Source: Siphonodentalium dalli
Taxonomy: Eukaryota > Mollusca > Scaphopoda > Gadilida > Siphonodentaliidae
Length of the DNA stretch: 64,000 bases
Assembly: GCA_032622095.1 (NCBI GenBank)
Contig: CP136069.1
Coordinates: forward strand, 205,016,690 to 205,080,689
Reading direction: 5' to 3'
Positions 57,336 to 64,000 of this stretch are shown here, piece after piece. A program made the translations under genes and the position numbers. The notes beneath the pieces were generated by a model. That model saw nothing but the letters and a program-made list of their open reading frames with translations. It was not told the DNA's origin and did not search any database. Within the stretch, counting starts at the first letter, position 1, and each line of letters begins with the position of its first letter.

Positions 57336-58277
57336 GTTCGTACCTGCAATGTCAGGAGAACCACCATAAGTAAACGGCAGAAGTAAAACAAGCAAAAAAC
57401 TTTCCGAAGATAATCACATGTGTGTAAAACTGAAACAGACACTCTTGACACTAAGTGTCATCGTCAATTCAGCATTTTTGATTGGCTAGCTGGTACTTAT
57501 CACGCACCATGCGGCTGTGACCCATTCATATGGGATTTATATATTTTAACTGTGGTGACACGGAGACTTGTTAGATTCGATTCTGTGTTTCATGTCTTTG
57601 CACGAGTCTTGTTGATTTATCTAGGTAATTGTGCACTTATAATTTGTAGGAAGTATTCTTCCAGAGTATTGTTCAAAATGCTGTACTCTTTCAATAAGCT
57701 GCATATAATGAAAAGAATACCTACAGTTTTTTGTTTGAATGCCTGAAACATCTCATTCGTGTCTGGAAAGAAATATAAAATTTTCACTCGTGGTCTGGAG
57801 CCGCTTGTGAAAATTTGATATTTCTTTCCAGACACTCATGAGATATTTCGGTAATGAAACAAAAACTCTAGGTATTCTCTATATATTAATAATAATGGAT
57901 ACAGAACAGCTGTGGCCTATGAGTGTCCACCATGCGATAGGGATTCTCAGATTCACCCCAAGACTTCCCCCTTTAATTATCTAAAATGCATAAAGTTAAA
58001 AACAAGATCATAGAGTTATTCCCCTTCCATTGAGAATAACAGACTGGCAGTACAGTCCAGATCAAAATTAAGCCCAGAACCACTCAGAACACATGTTAGT
58101 ATGTCGACAAAAACAACATGTTCACACAGATAAGTTGATAGTACAATGTTTTTGGGCTCCATCTTTCAAACAGTACATGTATAGAATATGTTGTATATAA
58201 TGTGATCTGGGAATTCAAACATTAAGTGGGCCTTTGATAGGTATTATTAGCTGAGACCATTTCTGGTCTGACTTTAT
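57336..58277. other. Intron 6: no gene; one hairpin
   Basis: 57744-57849 is an inverted repeat (GTCTGGAAAGAAATATAAAA ... ATTTCTTTCCAGACAC). Otherwise no repeat family or convincing ORF. Confidence 0.55.
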
Positions 58278-58626
58278 TTAACCCTTTACCCAACAAAACG
58301 CCCAGAAAAATAGCCCAAATGAAGCTGCAACATCTTGGGTCTGTCTCAATAGAACCATACAAATATAGATATCATTGGAACCGGCTCATTGACCACATTG
58401 TGATAGTTACAGTTATGCCCTGTGCCAATGCATTCTCTTATATATGCGAGTCGACCATATGTCGCCTCGCATATATAAGAGAATGCATTGGCCTAATTTT
58501 TTTTTTATCATTTTTAATATGTGTTAAGCCAATGCATTCTCTTATATATGCGAGGCGACCTATGGTCGACTCGCATATATAAGAGAATGCATTGGCACAG
58601 GGCCGTATTGTTGGGTAAACGGTTAA
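58278..58626 (+). mobile_element. piggyBac-like MITE ending 18 bp before exon 7
   Basis: TTAACCCTTTACCCAACAAA to TTGTTGGGTAAACGGTTAA, two core hairpins. The next bases TTTTCTGTGTTATTTCAG are the exon 7 acceptor. Confidence 0.9.
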
Positions 58627-58644
58627 TTTTCTGTGTTATTTCAG

Positions 58645-58783
58645 GATGAATCTCTATGAGCTGATAAAGAAGAATAATTTCCAGGGATTTAGTATAGCTT
58701 TAATCAGAAGGTTTGCTTACTCCTTACTACAATGTCTGAAGCTTCTACAGCGTGAGCGGATAATACACTGTGATCTTAAACCG
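58645..58783 (+). CDS. DYRK4: DYRK4 exon 7 (helices D-E and catalytic loop)
   Basis: Acceptor GTTATTTCAG|GATG and donor AAACCG|GTGAGT bound 139 nt (phase 2 in, 0 out). It encodes [16 protein letters not shown], then [17 protein letters not shown] and IIHCDLKP, the catalytic loop with the catalytic Asp in the HCD form typical of DYRKs. A TTAA-flanked MITE ends only 18 bp before the acceptor. A decayed copy of the exon's last ~95 bp plus donor follows at 58804-58905. Confidence 0.96.
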
Positions 58784-58803
58784 GTGAGTAACGTAGCCTC
58801 GTG

Positions 58804-58905
58804 TTTAGTATACCTTTAATAAGAAGGTTCTACTCCTTATCACAATGCCTCTAACTTCTAACGAGCATAATATACACTGTGATATCAAGCCTGTGAGTAG
58901 CGTAC
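58804..58905 (+). pseudogene. Decayed duplicate of exon 7 3' end with donor
   Basis: TTTAGTATACCTTTAATAAG through TGTGATATCAAGCCT|GTGAGTAGCGTA mirrors exon 7 from its TTTAGTATAGC to its donor. It has several small deletions, so it does not hold the frame, though the piece equivalent to CDLKP (CDIKP) and the GTGAGT donor survive. Confidence 0.85.
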
Positions 58906-59603
58906 GTATACTGCAGTTTTTAGGCAGATTTTTGCTGAAATGAAAATGTGATATCAAGAAAATTTGTCAGGAAAATGTCAATCTCTCATTTTTGATCCTA
59001 ATGCATTTGTGCAGTTTTTGATAATTTATGTATATAAATATGGAACAAATACTCTACATTTTTAAATGATATCAATTTTAACATAACAATTAACAAGAAA
59101 TCAAATTGACTAATGGTCATGCTAATCAAATTTCCAACACAGTCTTATGATATTTATTTCATTCAAGTGATTATAAATGATAATTTCACAAGTGCATTAT
59201 GTCAATTTAACTGGCGCGTTATGTATTCATACCTGGTATCAGAATTTATGCGTCATGGATATAATGACTGTATTATTCAGATTTATGATAAATCAGATAT
59301 TTATAGTGGAATATAATAAACAGAATAATCACTTGAGTGAAATGGTGACGTGAAATAATTGAATCGAGGCAGGGACTATTTTGTAAAACACACGATTGCA
59401 ATGCACTCTCACTCCCTGCATCTCATGAATTATTTTACATCACCAGTTCAATCAAGTGTTAACTCTCTATATAATAATGTTACATTCACTTTCATTGTGC
59501 GGAATATTATTATGGAATCAGCTTAATTATATTTGCCATCTCCAAAATGGTGAATTTAGTTTATTCATCAATACATCCAACTAATGAGTCGTATTTATTT
59601 TAG
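58906..59603. other. Intron 7: no further feature
   Basis: AT-rich; only chance ORFs. Confidence 0.5.
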
Positions 59604-59685
59604 GAAAACATCCTACTGAAACAAAAAGGACAAAGTTCCATCAAAGTCATAGATTTTGGATCCAGCTGCTACGAACACCAAAGAG
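59604..59685 (+). CDS. DYRK4: DYRK4 exon 8 (DFG segment)
   Basis: Acceptor TATTTTAG|GAA and donor AAAGAG|GTAAAG bound 82 nt (phase 0 in, phase 1 out). It encodes [15 protein letters not shown] and [12 protein letters not shown]. It completes HCDLKPEN and supplies the metal-binding DFG followed by SSC, a DYRK/HIPK-type activation-segment start. No border duplication is seen here. Confidence 0.96.
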
Positions 59686-60220
59686 GTAAAGAAGGATAAC
59701 TCTAAATTATTATGTATCTCAGTGAATAACCATGCCCTCATTTGCTGGTATATGTGCCGAGAACTTGGTTACAAGCCTGTTAATCAATGATACTGCTGTC
59801 AAATTACACCTAATCCCAAAGGCACTGGAGAGGTATGGGGGATGAAATGGGGTCTGCTAGTTACCATTCTTGCTCTCCACCAGGAGGGAGAAGATGGGGG
59901 CACAGGGAGGCAAAAAATTCCTTTTACTATTATGCTTCATATAATGGCAAATACAACCCTAAAATATCAACAGAAACAATGTCTAGACTGCAAAATATAA
60001 TCATTCTGATTGATAGCGTAAAATGAAATATAATCCTTCAAAATGCTTTAAAATAATGTTTGAATGGCACAATTTTGATGCTTTACTTCAGACTAATTGT
60101 CTCGCTTGATTCTCGATATTCTGCTATCTTTGTCCAGGGTTGCTTCCAGCACCCCTAGCCATGCCTAAATACCTATCTCTTCTTTCTTGCTTAAATACCT
60201 ATCTATTCTTTCTTGCTTGG
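59686..60220. other. Intron 8, first part: no feature
   Basis: A short repeat CTTGCTTAAATACCTATCT (60170-60215) occurs twice. Confidence 0.5.
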
Positions 60221-60242
60221 AATTTTAGCAAGGCTTTACACT

Positions 60243-60505
60243 CTCAAAATTGGAGCTTCCTGAAATTTTGAGAAAATCCTGTGCTAATACCTTCTCTTAT
60301 ATATGCAAGTTTCCCATAGGGAGCCTGGCATATATAAGATAATACATTGGACTAACAATATATATATTTTGACCTTGCAAGTCATTCATTCTCTTATACA
60401 TGTGATGCTACCTATGGGAGATTCACATACTAGTATATCAGAGAATGCACTGGGACAGGATCTTTAATGCTGCACCAGCTCAGCTCCTGTCATGAAAGGG
60501 ATAAA
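60243..60505 (+). mobile_element. TTAACCC-family MITE, TGGAGC subtype, terminal decay
   Basis: CTCAAAATTGGAGCTTCCTG to CAGCTCCTGTCATGAAAGGG ATAA; two hairpins. Confidence 0.72.
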
Positions 60506-60536
60506 GCCACATGATGTTAGTTAGCGTTGATATAAT

Positions 60537-60753
60537 TACAGTAATGCTCAAAATAATCGACTCCTTAACCACAGCCGAATTATGGGTAACTGTTCAGGAT
60601 TTAGTCGGAAATATGGCTTGTTGGCATTCATCGGAAAGCTCTCAGTGAGATCTTTCCGATGAATGGCAACAAGCCATATTTCTGACTAATTTCTGAAAAG
60701 TTACCCATAATTCTGCTGTGGTTAAGGAGTCGATTATTTGGAGCATTACTGTA
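60537..60753 (+). mobile_element. Tc1/mariner-like MITE, full length
   Basis: TACAGTAATGCTCAAAATAA to TTTGGAGCATTACTGTA, with compensating changes in both arms (GCTCAAA / TTTGGAGC). Intron 8. Confidence 0.92.
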
Positions 60754-60934
60754 TATCACCTGATATTTCAACTACATTTGTTTTCATGCATGTTCTCTTG
60801 ATGAAGCTCTGTGCAGCACCATTCACACTAATGTTTAAAATGACAATCTGTCTAAGCTATTTCAAAGTGTCCTATGTTTAGGAATTTGATTTTTCTCTAT
60901 TCAGAATATTCATATATATATATCACATTTTCAG

Positions 60935-61168
60935 TTTACACATATATCCAGAGTCGATTCTATCGATCGCCAGAAGTCATCCTCGGCTTGCCCTACTCCA
61001 TGCCGATAGATATGTGGAGCTTCGGATGCATTCTCGCAGAACTTTATACCGGATACCCGTTATTCCCGGGTGAAAACGAGGTCGAACAACTGGCCTGTGT
61101 TATGGAAATCATGGACCTTCCTCCACAAAACGTGCTGGAACAGGCTACGAGACGGAGGCTTTTCTTTG
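60935..61168 (+). CDS. DYRK4: DYRK4 exon 9 (YTY activation loop, helices F-G)
   Basis: Acceptor ATTTTCAG|TTTACAC and donor TTCTTTG|GTAAGA bound 234 nt (phase 1 in and out). It encodes [18 protein letters not shown], where the second Tyr of YTY is the site of autophosphorylation in DYRKs, then [36 protein letters not shown] and RRRLFF plus the first base of Asp. SPE is the family form of the APE motif, and DMWSFGC supplies the helix F aspartate. All expected elements are intact. Confidence 0.97.
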
Positions 61169-61886
61169 GTAAGAGTTAAAACTGTTAGAAGTTTTGTCCT
61201 GAGTTCCAGAACAATAAGAATATATTGAGATAACTCAATAAACTCAACCCTTCAGTTGTTTGGCATGTACATATATATTATGATGTTATCGGTTATGTTG
61301 GTTCTTTGGTACATAAATATATGTATCTGGGATGTGCTTTGTTTTTCTTGGAAGTAAACACGTTGCCTGCTGTCTGTGTCAGCGAAAAATGAATGTATGG
61401 TACAAATGTGGGTCACAGCAGTGAAATGCCATTAATATTCTTGAAACAACAATTGGGCAATTTCGATTGCAATAGCACATTCTGCTGACTAAAATATGCA
61501 GGCCGCTAAGTGATGGAAGAAATTCAGAAACAGACAAAAATGGAAGGTACAGAAATTCGCATTTCATTCCTTTCTCTGTTGTTAAACTATTTGCTATGTT
61601 TGTCAATCTGTTTGTGACAAAATTCACTGCTTTATCAAATCTCTTAACGATACACCCATGTGAACCAATCGTAGTATACGTGCAGGCATGGATACTTTGT
61701 CTGTGGCAATGACATTAATACTGGCTGTTTGAATTTAATTTAATTCTGGAAGTTCCAATATACATGTCTGTGTCGCATCAGTTATTTATATGGCTTGGCA
61801 CCAAATGATTGGTCAGATTCATTTTAGCAGATTCATTTCCAATAAGAAATGAGTTAATTTTTATTCATAACCCATGTGCACTTCTA
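61169..61886. other. Intron 9: no feature
   Basis: No repeat family or ORF of interest. Confidence 0.5.
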
Positions 61887-62252
61887 TCCCGCAAAGCAGG
61901 TTAGCATCACCAAATTCACCATCTGGGGACCTCATTCTTCTCAAGCCTCATCTTCTCTGAAAATTATCTTTATTTATATCAAATTAGTTTCTTTTTTAGT
62001 TTAGTTTCTCTATATCCCCAAATTGGCAGATGACACATTGCATAATCAAGGTTCCCAATGGGTGCACATCACAATATTCACCACCAGGGAACTTAAATCT
62101 GAGTCTATGTCTCCCATAGCAGATGAGACCATGCAAAATGAGGTTCCCAGAGGGTGAATTTGGTGATGCTAGCCAGCTGTGCAGGATAGCATCACTAAAT
62201 TCACCCTCTGAGGACCTCATTCTGCAAATGTCTGGCACCATATTCTCAGGAG
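61887..62252 (+). mobile_element. hAT-like MITE, left end lost
   Basis: Starts within the first palindrome (TATCCCGCAAAGCAGGTTAG) and runs to CTGCAAATGTCTGGCACC; its middle matches 6300-6480. Confidence 0.8.
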
Positions 62253-62314
62253 AGTGTCCTTAGTCCCATTGAGATAGTCTCAACTCTAGTTTCATACGTC
62301 TTCAATTATTTTAG

Positions 62315-62444
62315 ATTCCAAAGGAAATCCCCGGACGATTACAAACAGTAAGGGTAAAAAGAGAAGAGTGTGTTCCAAAGATTTACAACAAGCCATCAAG
62401 ACTAGTGATGCCAACTTCCTCGACTTTATTCGTAGATGTTTAGA
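62315..62444 (+). CDS. DYRK4: DYRK4 exon 10 (CMGC C-lobe)
   Basis: Acceptor TATTTTAG|ATTCC and donor TTTAGA|GTAAGT bound 130 nt (phase 1 in, phase 2 out). It encodes DSKGNPRTITNSKGKKRR, then VCSKDLQQAIKTSDANFLDF and IRRCLE. The DSKG and SKGKKR elements fit DYRK4 better than the longer insert of DYRK2/3. The exon closes the kinase C-lobe with FLDFIRRCLEWDP across the next junction. Confidence 0.95.
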
Positions 62445-62484
62445 GTAAGTGTCAGTTGCTTAATCAGTGCATTGCAGACCAAAT

Positions 62485-62610
62485 TTGTCCCTTTCATGAC
62501 TGGAGTTGCACTGTCAGTGCATATATAAGAGAATGCTCTGGCTTACATGGTCCAGGTAAATATAGTTAGGCCAATGTATTCTCTCATATATGCGAGGCAC
62601 CCCATTGGAG
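62485..62610 (+). mobile_element. TTAACCC-family fragment
   Basis: CTTTCATGACTGGAGTTGCA, GAGAATGCTCTGGC and CCAATGTATTCTCTCATATA; rearranged. Confidence 0.55.
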
Positions 62611-62656
62611 TTGTGCTTTTTGAGCTATAACAAATTGACGATATCATCTCATTCTT

Positions 62657-62795
62657 GACATGTATAACGGAGATGTGAGTCTGACATGTATAACGGAGAT
62701 GTGAGTCTGACATGTATAATGGAGATGTGAGTCTGACATGTATAACGGAGATGTGAGTCTGACATGTATAACGGAGATGTGAGTCTGACATGTAT
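62657..62795 (+). repeat. 26-bp minisatellite, 5 copies
   Basis: GACATGTATAACGGAGATGT plus GAGTCT, one copy with AATGG. Confidence 0.94.
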
Positions 62796-63135
62796 TCTCT
62801 GTCATATTTTAGACAGTCAATATTTGATGGTAAATTGATTTTCATAACAATGTTACAGCTTAGGCTGAATAAATACAAATTCTCAGATACCTCCCTCGTC
62901 ACTGACATTTTATTTTAAAAAGCCTCGTCAACCATTTTTTCAATATTTTATTATAGAAATATTGGCTTTGAACAAATTTTTTTTATTTCTAGAGTATGTT
63001 TTCAAGATATTGAGACAATAATAAAAATAAATAGTCTCACTCCCTCATCTCAATATTGATATCTAATTGCCTGAGAACATAGATATTTTATTTTAATGGC
63101 CTTATGATTAATTCATTGTTTATTCTTTTTTTCAG

Positions 63136-63317
63136 ATGGGATCCTAGTCTTCGGCTTACACCTGAGGAAGCCCTCCAACATGAGTGGATCAGGGAAGGTC
63201 TAGTCAACCGACGAGAAAAACCAAAACATACAGTACACAAACGAGCCCAAATGTCACCCAATACATCAGAAACAACAACAGATCCATATAAACACCCGGC
63301 ACAGCCTCCAATCAAAG
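63136..63317 (+). CDS. DYRK4: DYRK4 exon 11 (end of kinase domain and tail)
   Basis: Acceptor TTTTTCAG|ATGGGATCC and donor ATCAAAG|GTAAAA bound 182 nt (phase 2 in, phase 1 out). It encodes WDPSLRLTPEEALQHEWI, the end of the kinase fold, then a basic, Thr/Pro-rich tail from REGLVNRREKPKH to AQPPIK. The last ~80 bp and the donor are duplicated directly downstream. Use of the second donor (63410) adds 31 residues in the same frame and exits in the same phase, so both forms can join exon 12. Confidence 0.92.
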
Positions 63318-63410
63318 GTAAAAAATATAAACGAGCCCAAAATGTCACCCCATACATCCAGAATCAACAACAGATCCATATTAACCCCCTGGAAAAACCT
63401 CCAATCAAAG
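63318..63410 (+). CDS. DYRK4: Alternative 3' extension of exon 11 (duplicated exon end)
   Basis: The 93 bp after the first donor repeat the exon 11 end: ACGAGCCCAA recurs at 63331, 90 bp after 63241, and CCTCCAATCAAAG|GT recurs at 63398. One inserted A changes the frame relative to the parent copy, so the extension reads KKYKRAQNVTPY...PLEKPPIK rather than repeating the peptide. The second donor is AAAG|GTATTA, weaker than typical, and is phase 1 like the first. Confidence 0.5.
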
Positions 63411-63956
63411 GTATTAAAATATATGATGACACATATCACTATTGAAATGACAGCCTTAAGCTCGTGTGTCTGCATTTTCAGGGTCAAAAACATCAGTCCT
63501 TCGATTTTGAAAAATGTAGGTATACAGAGTTAATCATGCACCTGATTTTGAGGTGCACTATTTTTCTATGACGTGTTTATGGGAAATAACCTCCTGTATC
63601 AGTGCCTGTATAACTTAAATAGCAAAAGGCGCACAGTTTTTTGTAGCCTGCTTTTCAAACCCAGGTGGACTGTCAAGGGGTGTGGTTTGTCAACGACCGT
63701 TATACAGGAAAATGTTTGTATACGAGTATGTCTCATTTGTCAAGATTTATCAGAATTCCTCCTTGTATATTTAAAACTGTGTTTGAACTCAGTTAATGTA
63801 CTTGTGCCTGGACAATCAGAATTAAATGTTCTAGTTTCCACATGTCCGGTCGCAAGTCCATTAACCCTGACCGATTTTACAGCGACCAGCCACGACCCTC
63901 GACCCATTGTTGGTAGCTGCTATTTAATGTGGTAAACATCATTTATTTCTATACAG
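63411..63956. other. Intron 11: no feature
   Basis: Contains a 120-codon ORF (63573-63935) without homology I recognise; probably chance. Confidence 0.45.
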
Positions 63957-64000
63957 ATAAACAAAAATCTGATGATTGGAAGATGTCTTTCAACAAAGAG
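63957..64000 (+). CDS. DYRK4: DYRK4 exon 12 (5' part, cut by window end)
   Basis: Acceptor TTCTATACAG|ATAAACAAAA continues the phase-1 exon 11 end as DKQKSDDWKMSFNKE. The stop codon and 3' UTR are beyond the window. The charged sequence is consistent with a C-terminal tail. Confidence 0.75.
   Translation, partial: MNKNLMIGRCLSTK

Larger units (their letters stand above)
5324..64000 (+). other. DYRK4: DYRK4-like protein kinase gene, locus span (3' incomplete)
   Basis: Twelve coding positions (thirteen exons, because exon 5 has two versions) form one uninterrupted frame. Internal lengths in nt are 153, 226, 164, 137, 141, 139, 82, 234, 130 and 182, and every junction phase agrees. The 1690 nt to the end of exon 11 encode about 563 residues. 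Class II DYRKs autophosphorylate an activation-loop tyrosine and then phosphorylate Ser/Thr substrates. DYRK4 is favoured over DYRK2/3 because of IIRNKKR before [29 protein letters not shown], and the DSKG...GKKR segment in the C-lobe. This is recall of family sequence, not a search. Intron 1 spans about 31 kb and the intron between exons 5b and 6 about 9.3 kb; both are filled with repeats. Confidence 0.93.

Noticed and set aside
57420-57746. 108-codon ORF in intron 6
   Set aside because: No recognisable domain, no splice context and unremarkable composition; likely chance.
63573-63935. 120-codon ORF in intron 11
   Set aside because: Falls between a supported donor and a supported acceptor, and shows no domain.
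5324-64000. DYRK2 or DYRK3 as the identity of the kinase
   Set aside because: The DSKG/SKGKKR C-lobe segment, [15 protein letters not shown] and [12 protein letters not shown] fit DYRK4 better from memory; a phylogeny with class II DYRKs would settle it.

Overview
The window looks like one piece of a repeat-rich, AT-rich metazoan genome, most likely a mollusc and probably a bivalve. The evidence is large introns with canonical GT/AG borders, many foldback MITEs, a tRNA-derived SINE, and repeat families with CCGTCCGTCCG tracts and diverged GATAACTTTAGT / GAGTTATGGCCC modules that I associate with bivalve genomes. That assignment is inference; no species-specific marker was seen.

The only gene I can establish is on the + strand and fills most of the window. 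It is a class II dual-specificity tyrosine-regulated kinase, closest to DYRK4. I could follow one continuous reading frame through exons at 5324-5425, 36576-36728, 42213-42438, 44957-45120, 46060-46196 or 47487-47623, 56963-57103, 58645-58783, 59604-59685, 60935-61168, 62315-62444, 63136-63317 and 63957->64000. All intron phases match. The frame contains the N-terminal DYRK homology/NAPA region, Gly loop, AIK lysine, HCDLKPEN, DFG, the YTY activation loop and the CMGC C-lobe. The 3' end lies beyond the window. Intron 1 is about 31 kb and holds a 483-codon serine/arginine-rich ORF (23848-25296) and a 56-codon ORF (33525-33692). Both end in phase-0 donors that would join exon 2 in frame, so they are candidate alternative first exons.

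Three things stand out. (1) Exons 5a and 5b are full-length duplicates carrying the Gly loop and catalytic lysine. Their length and phase (137 nt, phase 0 to 2) make inclusion of both, or of neither, run into a stop: mutually exclusive exons that would swap the ATP-binding loop. (2) Several exon borders have been copied, some into long tandem arrays. Exon 2 is followed by an open array with 35 copies of its 5' splice site (51-bp unit). Exon 6 is preceded by 21 copies of its 3' splice site (63-bp unit, open and in frame) and followed by 5 copies of its 5' splice site (57-bp unit). Exon 11 has a second in-frame donor made by a ~90-bp duplication. Exon 7 has a decayed copy of its 3' end. (3) The exon-linked arrays have periods divisible by three, whereas most arrays away from exons do not.

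The rest is repeat. 0-5 kb: small minisatellites and MITEs. 9.2-16.6 kb: 25-bp, 46-bp (85 copies, with higher-order structure) and 30-bp arrays, a SINE and a GATAACTTTAGT-type element. 17.3-22.6 kb: an 83-bp array, three copies of a longer module and a 52-bp palindromic array. 26.1-30.6 kb: a nearly perfect 2.26-kb tandem duplication. 30.6-36.2 kb: MITE clusters and 28-bp, 190-bp and 52-bp arrays. From 38 kb on, DYRK4 introns carry the same MITE families. Four MITE classes can be told apart by termini and target duplications seen in the sequence: TTAACCC...GGGTTAA (piggyBac-like, TTAA), CAAGCCTTGAAATAG...CTATTTCAAGGCTTG (hAT-like, 8-bp duplications), TACAGTAATGCCC...GGGCATTACTGTA (Tc1/mariner-like, TA), and single long inverted-repeat elements.
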